From UBA1046 sp012511325 (GTDB taxonomy: Bacteria > Bacillota > Clostridia > Saccharofermentanales > DTU023): a stretch of DNA of 64,000 bases. The stretch is from NCBI GenBank assembly GCA_050951925.1, contig JBMNJZ010000001.1, forward strand, positions 496,001 to 560,000. The letters are read 5' to 3'. Made by a program: the position numbers and the translations under genes. The notes beneath the pieces were generated by a model. It searched no databases, was not told the DNA's origin, and saw nothing but the letters and a program-made list of their open reading frames with translations. Positions 1 to 8,347 of this stretch are shown here, piece by piece (the first letter of the stretch is position 1; each line of letters begins with the position of its first letter).

Positions 1-69
1 TTCAATAAAGCATGAAAAGAGCGGGCCGGGTTTGAAGCAGATAATAGCGCAGCAAAGGACAATCAGCGG

Positions 70-837
70 GTGAGACAGACGAGCAGCGGAACAATTCTGC
101 GTCTTGAGCGCTCTTCGATTCATGACGGAGAGGGGCTGCGCACTGTGATTTTTCTCAAAGGATGTCCTCTGCGCTGTGCCTGGTGCTCTACTCCCGAGGG
201 CTGGCTGCCCGGCATTACGGAAACGGAGACTGCCAGCTATGGCTATATCATGACCGCCGACGAATTGCTGGCCGAGATAGTAAAGGACGAGATTTTTTTC
301 TTTCATTCCGATGGCGGCATTACTTTTTCCGGCGGTGAACCGCTATGCCAGGCTGAATTTGTAACGGATGTCGCAGCCGGAGCGCGCAAATTGGGCATAT
401 CTACAGCTATGGAATCCAGTCTATGCTATCCCTGGCAGGCGGTAGAAAAAGTTCTGCCGCATCTGGATGCCCTCTATGCCGATCTCAAACATATCGACCC
501 GGAGCAGCATAAGTTCTATACCGGACAGGATAATCGGCGAATCCTGGAGAATATCCGCAGGGTTTCGGACAGCGATCTGCCACTGCAACTGATCATCCGC
601 ATGGTCTTGGTTCCGGGAATCAATGATGACGAAGCCACTCTGCGCCAAACGGGGGAATTCCTGCAATCACTGCATAATCTGACCAGGGTAGAGCTACTGC
701 CTTATCACAGACTGGGGGTAGGCACTTATGCCAAATTAGGTTTGCGGTATCGTCTGCCGGAGACCAAAGCGCCGTCACAGCCGGAACTGCAAAGAGGCAA
801 AGCTATATTGAGCCAATACATAAACAACATCAAATAA
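70..837 (+). CDS. Glycyl-radical enzyme activating enzyme (PflA-type radical SAM protein)
   Basis: Radical SAM protein of 255 residues. Its role in the family is to cleave SAM and place a glycyl radical on a partner enzyme such as pyruvate formate-lyase. Seen: the CX3CX2C cluster motif (CPLRCAWC, about residues 32-39) followed by STPEGW, and the GGE-type SAM-binding motif (ITFSGGEPL, about residue 84). Many glycyl-radical activases carry an extra eight-cysteine ferredoxin insert after the first motif; here the chain goes straight to TADELL, so it is the short PflA-like form. Start is GTG with AAAGGA about 11 bases upstream. The partner enzyme would be expected just before the window. A shared terminator follows at 899-938. 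Substrate enzyme unknown. Confidence 0.88.
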   Translation: MRQTSSGTILRLERSSIHDGEGLRTVIFLKGCPLRCAWCSTPEGWLPGITETETASYGYIMTADELLAEIVKDEIFFFHSDGGITFSGGEPLCQAEFVTDVAAGARKLGISTAMESSLCYPWQAVEKVLPHLDALYADLKHIDPEQHKFYTGQDNRRILENIRRVSDSDLPLQLIIRMVLVPGINDDEATLRQTGEFLQSLHNLTRVELLPYHRLGVGTYAKLGLRYRLPETKAPSQPELQRGKAILSQYINNIK

Positions 838-898
838 AACAGCAGATTATAAGAGTCCATGACCGCTGCGAATTTGTTTTTGCTAACCGATATTATAA

Positions 899-938
899 AA
901 GCCGGCCCGTTCTTCTAATAACAGGCCGGCTTGTTTTT
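899..938. terminator. Bidirectional intrinsic terminator between convergent genes
   Basis: Perfect 9-bp stem AAGCCGGCC/GGCCGGCTT at 899-907 and 924-932. A T-rich tail follows on the plus strand, and an A/T-rich stretch on the other side serves the minus strand. It sits between the activase (plus) and the aminotransferase (minus), so it can end both transcripts. Confidence 0.88.
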
Positions 939-965
939 AGATATAAGATCTGGCTGAATTAAATA

Positions 966-2159
966 TTAGACGCGGTCGGGATATACCTTCAGAGCCTTAT
1001 CCAGAATCTCAACTGCGCGTTTCAGATCATCCGTTTTCAATACATAGGCAACACGCACTTCATCGACGCCCATACCCGGTGTCTGGTAGAAGTTTTCGAC
1101 CGGAGCGACCATAACGGTTTCATTATTGTCGTTGAAATCAGTCAGCATCCATTTGGCGAAGTCTTCCGCATTCTTGACAGGCAGTTTGGCAATAGCGTAG
1201 AAAGCGCCCATCGGCTTCTTGCACAGGACGCCGTCAATAGCGGCCAGACCATCACACAGGACATCACGACGGTTCTGGTAGCGCTCGCGGATCGGATCAA
1301 AGTAGGATGGATCCAGCTGGTAGAGAGCGGTAGAGCCGATCATTTCCAGCGTCGGGGCACACAGTCTGCTCTGGCCGAGCTTCAGGATCTGCTCCGGCAG
1401 CTCCTTATTTTTAGTGGCCAGAGAACCGATACGCGCGCCGCAGGCGGAGAAGCGTTTGGATACGCTGTCAACAATGATCACACGGTCAAGAATGTCGGTC
1501 ATCTCACCAAAGCTGGTAGCTTTCAGTCCCTCATAAGTGAACTCGCGATACACTTCGTCAGCGATGATAAAGAGATCGTGCTCCTTGGCGATTTTGGCCA
1601 GCATTTCCACTTCCTCGCGGGTGTAGACCACGCCGGTGGGGTTGCCCGGATTGGACAGAGCAATGGCACGGGTCTTGTCAGTCAACTTGGACACGATTTC
1701 CGCCTCGGAGGGCAGCGCGAAACCATTCTCGGCATAAGTAGTCAGAGGCTTGATATTGACAGCATAGGGAGCAGCGAAGCTGCGATAGTTGGTATAGAAG
1801 GGCTCAGGAACCAGGATATCTTCATCAACATCCGCAACAGCGATAAAAGCCCACATCAGAGCCTCACTGCCGCCGTTGGTGATAATGATGTCTTCGGGTT
1901 CATAGGGAAGACCGATTCTCTTATAGTAGTCGGATGTAGCCTTGACCAACTGAGGATCTCCCTTTGAGTTGGCATAAGCCAGGACTTTGATCTCGGCATT
2001 GCGGATGGCATCCATAAACTCAGGCGGTGTCTCGATATCGGGTTGTCCGACATTAAGTCCATAGACTTTGATGCCGCGTTTTCTGGCAGCGTCGGCAAAA
2101 GGTACCAGACGTCTGATGGGTGATGCCTGCATGGCCATCATTCTGTTTGAAATTTTCAT
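966..2159 (-). CDS. Class I/II pyridoxal-phosphate aminotransferase
   Basis: 397-residue fold-type I aminotransferase of the aspartate aminotransferase superfamily, transferring an amino group between an amino acid and a 2-oxo acid in the cytosol. Seen: NPGNPTG (about 171-176), the cofactor-contacting D201 and Y204 in ADEVYREF, the Schiff-base lysine K235 in SVSKR, and the phosphate-binding arginine two residues after GA (GARIG). Length is normal for the family. ATG start with TGGAGG seven bases upstream. The gene is alone, followed by the shared terminator. Its upstream region holds two TTGACTAAT copies that may be sites for the neighbouring XRE regulator. Amino-acid specificity cannot be read from the sequence. 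Confidence 0.9.
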   Translation of the reverse strand: MKISNRMMAMQASPIRRLVPFADAARKRGIKVYGLNVGQPDIETPPEFMDAIRNAEIKVLAYANSKGDPQLVKATSDYYKRIGLPYEPEDIIITNGGSEALMWAFIAVADVDEDILVPEPFYTNYRSFAAPYAVNIKPLTTYAENGFALPSEAEIVSKLTDKTRAIALSNPGNPTGVVYTREEVEMLAKIAKEHDLFIIADEVYREFTYEGLKATSFGEMTDILDRVIIVDSVSKRFSACGARIGSLATKNKELPEQILKLGQSRLCAPTLEMIGSTALYQLDPSYFDPIRERYQNRRDVLCDGLAAIDGVLCKKPMGAFYAIAKLPVKNAEDFAKWMLTDFNDNNETVMVAPVENFYQTPGMGVDEVRVAYVLKTDDLKRAVEILDKALKVYPDRV

Positions 2160-2185
2160 TGTAACCTCCAGCTAAAATATCGTTT

Positions 2186-2999
2186 TTGACTAATTAGATC
2201 ATAAAAAAATTACCAACTAATAGTATAGCGAATAATCAGACAATATCCAATCTCAATCTCCGGTCGACCCGATCAAGGCGCGAAGGCAAGATATATTCTC
2301 AAGGCAAAACAAGAGGGGAGCACCTTCCATGCTGTCTTGACTAATTTGTCCGACTCTTTCAAATGCCGGGAGCAGAATCCTGAGGTGGATTTTCACTTTT
2401 TTCGAAATTGTTTTTTAGTTTATTCTCACGCTCAAATAGTTCAACTTCCAGATAAGCCTCCGCCCGTTCCAAGATCCTGGTCTTAGCCGTCAAAGACAGA
2501 TGATCAAATACATCGATCAGCCGGCGTTTCATCTCCAGCTCACCGACTTTGTTGACATTTACACCCTGATGGTAAGGAGAATCCGTATATATATAGGGCA
2601 TATGAGGATCCTTGCCGTCTTTAGTTTTAGAATGGGGCGCCAATATCTGATCGAGACTGGCGCCAAAGTAATCGGCTAATTTGCGCGCTGTTTTGACATC
2701 AGGAAAATTACGACCGCTTTCCCATTGACTGACTGAAGTTTGGGTGACGTTCAGCTTTTCCGCAAGCTGAGCCTGTGTAATATGATGTTGCTTCCTTAGT
2801 TGACGAATATAGCTCATATAGTTCTCCCGTTCATTATTGATTTTTACCATTTTTTTAGTATATCACTTTGTAATTAAGCGTTCAATGAGTTTGGGTTTAG
2901 AATCGTAACTAAATTTAGTATCGATAGTAAAAGTCGGCGCAATCAACATTTCATCCATTATTAGTCACAAGACATAACTGCAAGCAGACATTGACTAAT
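2186..2999. promoter_or_regulatory. Repeated TTGACTAAT sites around the XRE regulator gene
   Basis: The exact nonamer TTGACTAAT occurs at 2186-2194, 2337-2345 and 2991-2999, and its inverted core ATTAGTCA lies at 2960-2967. Related palindromes ACTAATAGT (2216-2224) and ACTAAATTTAGT (2908-2919) lie between. They flank the regulator on both sides and sit in the aminotransferase promoter region. I infer operator sites for the XRE protein; binding is not shown. Confidence 0.45.
2359..2817 (-). CDS. XRE-family helix-turn-helix transcriptional regulator
   Basis: 152-residue DNA-binding protein. Residues 1-60 form a Cro/C1-type helix-turn-helix (ITQAQLAEKLNVTQTSVSQWESG) like those of phage-type and stress regulators; the remaining 90 residues have a short linker and a charged helical tail (ERAEAYLEVELFERENK) likely used for dimer formation. 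The ATG at 2817 is preferred over an ATG 33 bases further upstream because GGGAG lies just before it and the domain starts right there. The upstream ATG has no ribosome binding site. It stands between the aminotransferase and a 1-kb gene-free tract; the repeated TTGACTAAT sites on both sides are good candidates for its operators. Ligand unknown. Confidence 0.85.
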   Translation of the reverse strand: MSYIRQLRKQHHITQAQLAEKLNVTQTSVSQWESGRNFPDVKTARKLADYFGASLDQILAPHSKTKDGKDPHMPYIYTDSPYHQGVNVNKVGELEMKRRLIDVFDHLSLTAKTRILERAEAYLEVELFERENKLKNNFEKSENPPQDSAPGI

Positions 3000-3315
3000 G
3001 TTATATTTCTTTTGTCGGATCGGTATAAGCAACAGCTTTTATGCTATATGCATAGGCGGTAAACAAAGATAAGACAACGATATTTTAATATCTCTTCATA
3101 TTGTATACAATGCCGGAATAGTTCGAGAAATACCGGATTATTAATATAATCAAGGGGGGCCTTATTCGGGATCGTATTATCGCGCCAAGATTGCATTTTG
3201 ATGCGGGGAAAACCGTGATACATCGCGTAAAAATGCCCGCGAAACAAAACTAAAACCCTGCAGCTAAAATCTCTAAAAACTTGACAGCATACTGCCTCTG
3301 GGCTATGCTGAATCT

Positions 3316-3347
3316 AAGTTCCCATAGATATAAATTATAGGGAACTT
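3316..3347. repeat. Short inverted repeat (hairpin)
   Basis: Perfect 8-bp arms AAGTTCCC/GGGAACTT at 3316-3323 and 3340-3347 around a 16-base A/T-rich loop. No T tract follows, so it is not a usual terminator. Confidence 0.6.
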
Positions 3348-3599
3348 GCCCATCAGTTGCCGGGTAACCGAGCGAATATGAACCTTGACAGACTGCAAGC
3401 TGAATGGCGCTTGGCCATATCGTGATCGTAAGCAATAAGTGATCTAAAATTACGCAGCATTCTGCCGGCAATAAAAGATTTGCTTGGCTTACCACCTCTG
3501 TCGTCTCAATCTGCCCTGTTCACGGGAATGACGCAGCAGGCAAAAGATCTGATCTGGGCAAAAGAAGGGAGGAAGTACTGTTTTGGAAGTACACCTCGA

Positions 3600-3680
3600 C
3601 GAAACGGGCAGCTAAAGCTCCGATATTATCTACTTAGTGACAGCATGAATTGGCATCTATATCGGATACTGCCCGTTTCG
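3600..3680. repeat. Long interrupted inverted repeat
   Basis: Outer arms of 12 bp, CGAAACGGGCAG at 3600-3611 and CTGCCCGTTTCG at 3669-3680, are perfect. Inner arms of 8 bp, TCCGATAT at 3619-3626 and ATATCGGA at 3659-3666, are also perfect. The two stems are separated by a 7/2 internal loop and close on a 32-base loop. It is stable enough to be an RNA element or the remnant of a small transposable element. Confidence 0.75.
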
Positions 3681-3811
3681 CATGTCATGAGATAAATTAC
3701 CGCCTATAATCTGTTGCAGATTTGTACCATTTGTATCACTATGCTAGTCCGTATAATTACTGCAGTAATTTTCCCCGATTTTAGTTAAAATAGACAGGGC
3801 TAAGATTTAAA

Positions 3812-3842
3812 TTGTCATTTTGCACAATTAGCTCTCTATTAT
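3812..3842 (+). promoter_or_regulatory. Candidate promoter of the ABC importer operon
   Basis: TTGTCA at 3812-3817 and TATTAT at 3837-3842 with a 19-base spacer, ending about 32 bases before the ATG of the binding protein. The spacing is one to two bases longer than ideal. Another TATAAT lies at 3752-3757 without a good partner. Confidence 0.4.
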
Positions 3843-3874
3843 ACTGGCAGGATATAGTGAAAGGTAGTGATGAT

Positions 3875-5008
3875 ATGATTACATATCACGGATTGAGGAA
3901 GTATTGCTCTAGGTTGATGGCCTTGATCTTGGTTATGGTATTAATGCTGACGGTGGTTGCCTGTAGCAACGGGAAATCTCAGGGGGATGCTACTGTAAAC
4001 GATACGGGTACCGGATCTGAGACAGCGGATGAAGGAAGCGAGATTGCCGGGATAGCGCCTTCGACAAATACTGATGCGGAAACTGTGACATCCGATGCTC
4101 CTGTTGATAAAGTGAAGCTCCGTGTTGGTGTGCTTAAAGGTCCTACCGGCATGGGAGTAGTTCAGATCATGGAACGCCGGGAGCAGGGTGATACTGAATT
4201 GGATTACGAGTTTACAATTGCCGGCGCTCCTGTGGATATGGCCGGTCTGATCACATCCGGCAACCTGGATATTGCGCTGCTGCCGACTAATATGGCGGCC
4301 GCTTTGTACAATAAGACGGAAGGCAAGGTCAAGCTGATCCATATCAATACTCTGGGTGTTATGAGCATTGTCGGGTCAGACAGCGAGACCTTCGCGGATA
4401 TTAAGGATCTCAGGGGCAAGACAATTATCGCGGCCGGACAAGGTGCCGCGCCTGAATTTGTGCTCAACTTTATCTTGGAACAAAATGGCCTGGATCCCAA
4501 AGCGGATGTGACGATTGATTTCAAGAGTGAGCATACAGAGGTAGCGTCTTTACTGCTTAGTAAGAAAAATGATCTCGTCCTGCTGGCTGAGCCATTTACT
4601 ACTTCCGTACTGATGCAGGATAATACAAATAAGATTGTCTTTGATTTGACTGGGGAATGGGAGAAGGTGGCTGAGAATAATGCCAAATTGGTGATGGGTG
4701 CCGCCGTTGTCAGGACTGAATTCCTGGCTGAGTATCCTGAGGCCGTGGAGATTTTCCTGCGTGATTTTGATGCTTCGCAGCAGTTTGTCAATGCCGATCC
4801 GGAAGCGGCTGCACAGCTGATTGAGAAATTTGATATTTTCAAGGCCGCAGTGGCAGCGAAGGCTATTCCCCGAAGTTATATTGTTTCGCTGACCGGAGCG
4901 GAAATGAAAGGAGATGCCTCGGTATTTCTGAAAGTCCTGTTTGATAACAATCCTAAATCAATCGGGGGGAAACTTCCGGAGGAGGACTTCTATTATCTGG
5001 GTCCATGA
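3875..5008 (+). CDS. ABC importer substrate-binding lipoprotein (NMT1/SsuA-like)
   Basis: 377-residue extracellular lipoprotein. Seen: a lipoprotein signal with lipobox VVAC near residue 30, a Ser/Thr/Asp/Glu-rich linker to about residue 75, then a periplasmic-binding-type fold (KLRVGVLKGPTG, AGLITSGNLDIALLPTN, DLRGKTIIAAGQG) typical of the nitrate/sulfonate/thiamine-precursor group. It would capture the substrate and hand it to the permease encoded next. ATG at 3875 follows AAAGG; an in-frame GTG at 3857 is an alternative. The stop overlaps the permease start by four bases, so the genes are coupled. No TPP riboswitch is visible upstream. The substrate is not known. Confidence 0.85.
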   Translation: MITYHGLRKYCSRLMALILVMVLMLTVVACSNGKSQGDATVNDTGTGSETADEGSEIAGIAPSTNTDAETVTSDAPVDKVKLRVGVLKGPTGMGVVQIMERREQGDTELDYEFTIAGAPVDMAGLITSGNLDIALLPTNMAAALYNKTEGKVKLIHINTLGVMSIVGSDSETFADIKDLRGKTIIAAGQGAAPEFVLNFILEQNGLDPKADVTIDFKSEHTEVASLLLSKKNDLVLLAEPFTTSVLMQDNTNKIVFDLTGEWEKVAENNAKLVMGAAVVRTEFLAEYPEAVEIFLRDFDASQQFVNADPEAAAQLIEKFDIFKAAVAAKAIPRSYIVSLTGAEMKGDASVFLKVLFDNNPKSIGGKLPEEDFYYLGP

Positions 5009-5760
5009 GGTTTAGACGCAGACAACAGAAAATATTTGCCGTTCTGTTCTGGCTGGCCGTGTGGGGGTTATTTGCCCTTCTGGTAGGTCAGGAATTGCTG
5101 GTGCCGCAGCCTTACTTGGTATTGGAGAGGCTGTGGCTTCTGGCTGGCAGGAGCAGTTTCTATTTGAATCTCCTCCATTCTCTTTACCGCATCTGCTTGG
5201 GTTTCTTGTTGGGAACGGTGCTGGGGGCTATCCTGGCTTATCTGACGACTGCCAATCCTTGGGCAGGCGCTATTATTGAGCCTTTGATGAGTGTAATCCG
5301 TTCAACTCCAATCGCTTCTATTATTATTTTGCTCTTGATCTGGCTTTCGCCTACCGGCGTTGTGATCAGTTGTGTGGTCCTGATCGTGCTGCCGGTGATG
5401 TGGAGCAATTTTGTGGCGGGTATCAATTATCGCGATCCCCAGTTGGAAGAAGTGGCCGATCTGTTTGGCTTCAGCCGTTGGAAGCGGTGGCGCTATCTCA
5501 GGGTGCCGGCTATCCTGCCTTTCTTTTTCGCTGCTGTTCAAACGGGGCTGGGCTTCGCTTGGAAAGCCGGGGTAGCGGCGGAGGTGTTAAGCATACCGCG
5601 CCATGCCATTGGCACTCGACTTTATGATGCCAAGATTTATCTGGAAACGGCCGATCTGTTTGCCTGGACATTCGTTGTCATCCTTTTGAGTATTGCCTTA
5701 GAGAAGTCAATTCTGATGACCGTAAGAAGAGCGGGCAGATATTTGGACAGGGTAAAATAA
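5005..5760 (+). CDS. ABC importer permease (SsuC/TauC-like)
   Basis: 251-residue inner-membrane permease of the BPD_transp_1 family. About six membrane segments are visible, the first at residues 10-25 (FAVLFWLAVWGLFALLVG). The EAA loop that docks the ATPase is near residues 155-175 (EEVADLFGFSRWKRWRYLRVP). Length matches the sulfonate/nitrate permease group. It starts with ATG inside the ATGA overlap with the binding protein, and its TAA shares one base with the ATG of the ATPase. The three genes thus form one tight operon. Substrate follows the binding protein and is unknown. Confidence 0.88.
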   Translation: MRFRRRQQKIFAVLFWLAVWGLFALLVGQELLVPQPYLVLERLWLLAGRSSFYLNLLHSLYRICLGFLLGTVLGAILAYLTTANPWAGAIIEPLMSVIRSTPIASIIILLLIWLSPTGVVISCVVLIVLPVMWSNFVAGINYRDPQLEEVADLFGFSRWKRWRYLRVPAILPFFFAAVQTGLGFAWKAGVAAEVLSIPRHAIGTRLYDAKIYLETADLFAWTFVVILLSIALEKSILMTVRRAGRYLDRVK

Positions 5761-6350
5761 TGGGCATTATTATCCGCAATTTATCCAAGGCTTACGGGGA
5801 CAAGAAAGTGCTGTGCGCACTTAATGCCGAAATGCCGGATACCGGATATGTAGCCATCCTGGGTTCATCCGGTGTCGGGAAAACAAGTCTGCTGCGACTG
5901 ATCGCCGGTCTGGAAGAGCCGGATGAGGGCGAAATTATCTTTACTTATTCCGAAACGCCCAAGATCAGCATGGTCTTCCAGGAAGACAGGCTATTCCCTC
6001 ATCTCAGCGCCAGAGAGAATGTGGCTCTGGTTGGAGATGATAGGGCAAATGACCTAAAGCAAGCGGATATTCTGCTGACACAATTGGGCTTGGGCGATTG
6101 TATCTATCAAAGGGCGGCGGAACTGTCCGGCGGTATGAAGCGCCGGGTGGCTCTGGCTCGCTCACTGCTCTACGGCGGTCAGATCTATCTGCTGGACGAA
6201 TTGTTTACAGGCCTTGACGATCAGACTCTATGCCAGGTGACTAAAACTTTGGATCCTTTGTCCGAAGCGGCCCTGGTTATATTTGTTTCGCACGATACCC
6301 GGCTTCTGACTGACCGGGTTAAGCAAATCATACGGATAGAGCCGGCTTAA
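5760..6350 (+). CDS. ABC importer ATP-binding protein
   Basis: 196-residue ATPase that powers the preceding permease. All expected motifs are present in order: Walker A GSSGVGKTS (about 35-43), Q-loop FQEDRLFPHLSARENV, signature LSGGMKRR, Walker B YLLDELFTG with the catalytic Glu, and the switch His in VSHD. It is short compared with the usual 240-260 residues, lacking the C-terminal extension, but the core is complete. Begins one base into the permease stop codon. No clear terminator follows; a 145-base gap leads to veg. Confidence 0.9.
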   Translation: MGIIIRNLSKAYGDKKVLCALNAEMPDTGYVAILGSSGVGKTSLLRLIAGLEEPDEGEIIFTYSETPKISMVFQEDRLFPHLSARENVALVGDDRANDLKQADILLTQLGLGDCIYQRAAELSGGMKRRVALARSLLYGGQIYLLDELFTGLDDQTLCQVTKTLDPLSEAALVIFVSHDTRLLTDRVKQIIRIEPA

Positions 6351-6495
6351 GAGCGAGGTCAGTCGCTGCAGTGCCGCGATGTATCATTTATAATGCCTGC
6401 GGAACTAGTCTGGAAACTTGATTTTCCGGCCTCTTTCAGGTATAATTTTTCGCATAGAATAATGATGTTTTAATAAGAATTTTGGGGTGATAATA

Positions 6496-6783
6496 TTGAT
6501 CGAAAAATCGGACCTGAGGATTTGCCGTACCGGCCTGGAAGAGCGCATCGGGCGCAAAATCTGGCTAAAATCCAAAGGCGGTAGAAAGCGTACTATTATT
6601 CATGAAGGTTATCTGGATACTTGTTCGTCAAATGTTTTTACAGTTCGTTGCCCGGTCTCGCCGGCCTATGATGAATATGTATCCTTCAGTTATGTAGATG
6701 TGCTGACAAAAGTTGTAGAAATCCGTTTCGACCGGGATACGGACTGCGCGGATAGCGCCGCGAAGGCACAAACTGTTTCATAA
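6496..6783 (+). CDS. veg: Veg family protein
   Basis: 95-residue protein of the Veg family (formerly DUF1021), a small beta-barrel-like protein that in Bacillus subtilis affects biofilm gene expression. Seen: the family core GLEERIGRKIWLKSKGGRK and the C-terminal VSFSYVDVLTKVVEIRF. I chose the TTG at 6496 because GGGGTGAT, nearly a full anti-16S match, lies four bases before it; the GTG at 6487 falls inside that site. It directly precedes ispE, four bases apart, matching the veg-ispE neighbourhood known in Firmicutes and supporting both calls. Confidence 0.85.
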   Translation: MIEKSDLRICRTGLEERIGRKIWLKSKGGRKRTIIHEGYLDTCSSNVFTVRCPVSPAYDEYVSFSYVDVLTKVVEIRFDRDTDCADSAAKAQTVS

Positions 6784-6787
6784 CAGG

Positions 6788-7834
6788 ATGGCTTGTGAGC
6801 TGGTAACAGTTCGGACTCAGGCGGCCGCGAAAGTAAATCTGTCCCTGGACGTACTTGAGCGTCGGGCGGACGGATATCATAATATCGATAGTATTATGCA
6901 GGCGATTTCGCTGGCAGATGGCGTCACTATCAAAGTGGCGCCTTTGTTTCGCAATTGTATGACCGCGGCCGAAAAAGCAGGAGCTTTCGGGACGGAGGGG
7001 GAAATTACTGTCGGAAATGAGGTCACGGGCAGCGCCAAGCCTTGCAGGATTAGTCTGACCAGTAATGTCGCAATTCCTGTGGATGAGACGAATACTGCTC
7101 TGAGGGCTGCTAAAATCTGGTGTGAAAAAACTGCTGCCTCAGGACTGGATCTGCTAATTGAGCTCAACAAACAAATACCGCTGGGAGCAGGTTTAGGCGG
7201 CGGTAGCACTGATGCGGCATCCGTTCTGCGCTCTCTGAATCTGTTAGCAACCACAGGCATTATTGAAGTCAAACCGTTGTCGGAACAAGAACTTTTACAA
7301 ACGGCGGCTCTGATCGGAGCGGATGTTCCGTTCTGTCTGATCGGTGGCACTGCCAGATGCAGGGGTATTGGCGAACAAATTGAAGCACTTGATACTTTGC
7401 CCGCCTGGCCGCTGCTATTGGCGCTGCCGGAAGCTCAAGTCTCAACCGCCGGCGCCTACCGGCAACTGGATCAGTTGCCGCAACCGTGGCAAAGACCTAA
7501 TACCGAACGTGTGATACAGGCGATTGCGGCTCATGATCTGCCGCTTCTGGGGCAAAACGCCCACAATGTATTTGCCAATCTTCGCACCGGTCTGCACCTT
7601 AAGCTGCGCAGACTGGAACAAGCACTGCAGGCCACCGGCGCCGCTATGGTGCAGATGACAGGCTCCGGCCCGGTAATTTTTGCGGTGTATGAGGACGAAG
7701 GACTGCGGGATCTTGCTCTGCGGGAGCTTGCAACCGGAACCTATGACAAGACCGGATTCCTGGCAGCATATTTCACTGGTCCCCCGTCACCGCCTGATAT
7801 CGCGTGCTTGTCCGCTACGGATAAGGGACTCTGA
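6788..7834 (+). CDS. ispE: 4-diphosphocytidyl-2-C-methyl-D-erythritol kinase
   Basis: 348-residue GHMP-family kinase of the MEP isoprenoid pathway; it phosphorylates the 2-hydroxyl of CDP-methylerythritol with ATP. Seen: N-terminal AAAKVNLSLDVLERRADGYH (residues 12-31), the GHMP ATP-binding motif PLGAGLGGGSTDAA near residue 130, the GADVPF motif, and MTGSGPVIFA near the C-terminus. It is some 50 residues longer than usual, with an extra segment at about 54-80 and a longer tail. The ATG has only a weak AGG before it; coupling to veg is likely. No terminator is clear downstream; the next gene is convergent. Confidence 0.93.
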   Translation: MACELVTVRTQAAAKVNLSLDVLERRADGYHNIDSIMQAISLADGVTIKVAPLFRNCMTAAEKAGAFGTEGEITVGNEVTGSAKPCRISLTSNVAIPVDETNTALRAAKIWCEKTAASGLDLLIELNKQIPLGAGLGGGSTDAASVLRSLNLLATTGIIEVKPLSEQELLQTAALIGADVPFCLIGGTARCRGIGEQIEALDTLPAWPLLLALPEAQVSTAGAYRQLDQLPQPWQRPNTERVIQAIAAHDLPLLGQNAHNVFANLRTGLHLKLRRLEQALQATGAAMVQMTGSGPVIFAVYEDEGLRDLALRELATGTYDKTGFLAAYFTGPPSPPDIACLSATDKGL

Positions 7835-7897
7835 TTACTAAAACCCGTCCGATTAACAAATCAAGTACCCGATTATTCCCGGCTACGGACAGACGGT

Positions 7898-8347
7898 CTA
7901 AAGTTCATCTGTATCCAGCCAAATTGTAAAGGGCCCCTGATTGACCAGATGGACATCCATCATGGCACCGAATTCGCCTGTTGCTACCCTGTCCGGCAGA
8001 CTGGCCCGGGCCAGGGCTACAAATTGCTCATATAGAGATTCGCTTTGATCTGGCGGCGCAGCCTCGTACAAACTAGGCCGGTTTCCTTTCCTGCAGTTGG
8101 CAAAAAGCGTGAACTGAGAGACAATCAGCACCTCTCCCTGTACTTGTTCCAAATCCAGATTGGCTTTGCCGTCTTCATCCTCAAAGATTCGTAGATTCTC
8201 AATCTTATGCCAGAGCTTGGCACAGGCGCGGCTGTCATCATTGCGGCCGACGCCTAGCAGAATCAGATAGCCCTTGCCGATACTGCCTGTAATGCGTTTA
8301 TCTACTTGGACATAGGCGGAAGAGACACGCTGGATCAGTGCTCTCAT
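7898..8347 (-). CDS. dtd: D-aminoacyl-tRNA deacylase
   Basis: 149-residue cytosolic enzyme that removes D-amino acids and glycine from mischarged tRNAs. Seen: the start MRALIQRVSSAYV, the active-site motif SQFTLFA near residue 79, and the cross-subunit motif NQGPFT near residue 137, which normally reads NxGPVT or NxGPFT and carries the Gly-cisPro pair. Length is typical. The ATG overlaps the stop of the DsrE-like gene by four bases, so the two are translated together. The partner is a different family and no functional link is evident. Confidence 0.93.
   Translation of the reverse strand: MRALIQRVSSAYVQVDKRITGSIGKGYLILLGVGRNDDSRACAKLWHKIENLRIFEDEDGKANLDLEQVQGEVLIVSQFTLFANCRKGNRPSLYEAAPPDQSESLYEQFVALARASLPDRVATGEFGAMMDVHLVNQGPFTIWLDTDEL

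Larger units (their letters stand above)
2818..3811. other. One-kilobase gene-free tract with inverted repeats
   Basis: No open frame here has a ribosome binding site or recognisable motifs; the longest are 67, 81 and 71 codons. What is visible is secondary structure: a palindromic hairpin at 3316-3347, a long interrupted inverted repeat at 3600-3680, and a direct repeat GGAAGTAC near 3571-3592. The first 180 bases hold the TTGACTAAT-type sites. It could be a degraded mobile element, a structured RNA, or a long regulatory region. I did not find features of SRP RNA, tmRNA or RNase P RNA. Confidence 0.6.

Noticed and set aside
1..73. Possible end of an upstream gene (two frames open to the window edge)
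   Set aside because: One frame stops at 15 and one at 73, overlapping the activase GTG by four bases (GTGA). Both are too short to recognise, so neither can be chosen. A glycyl-radical enzyme would be expected here but is not shown.
3044..3695. Three small open frames in the gene-free tract
   Set aside because: No ribosome binding sites, no known motifs, and they cover the inverted repeats; chance frames are likelier.
3696..3874. TPP riboswitch for the NMT1-like importer
   Set aside because: The CUGAGA and related core sequences are absent.
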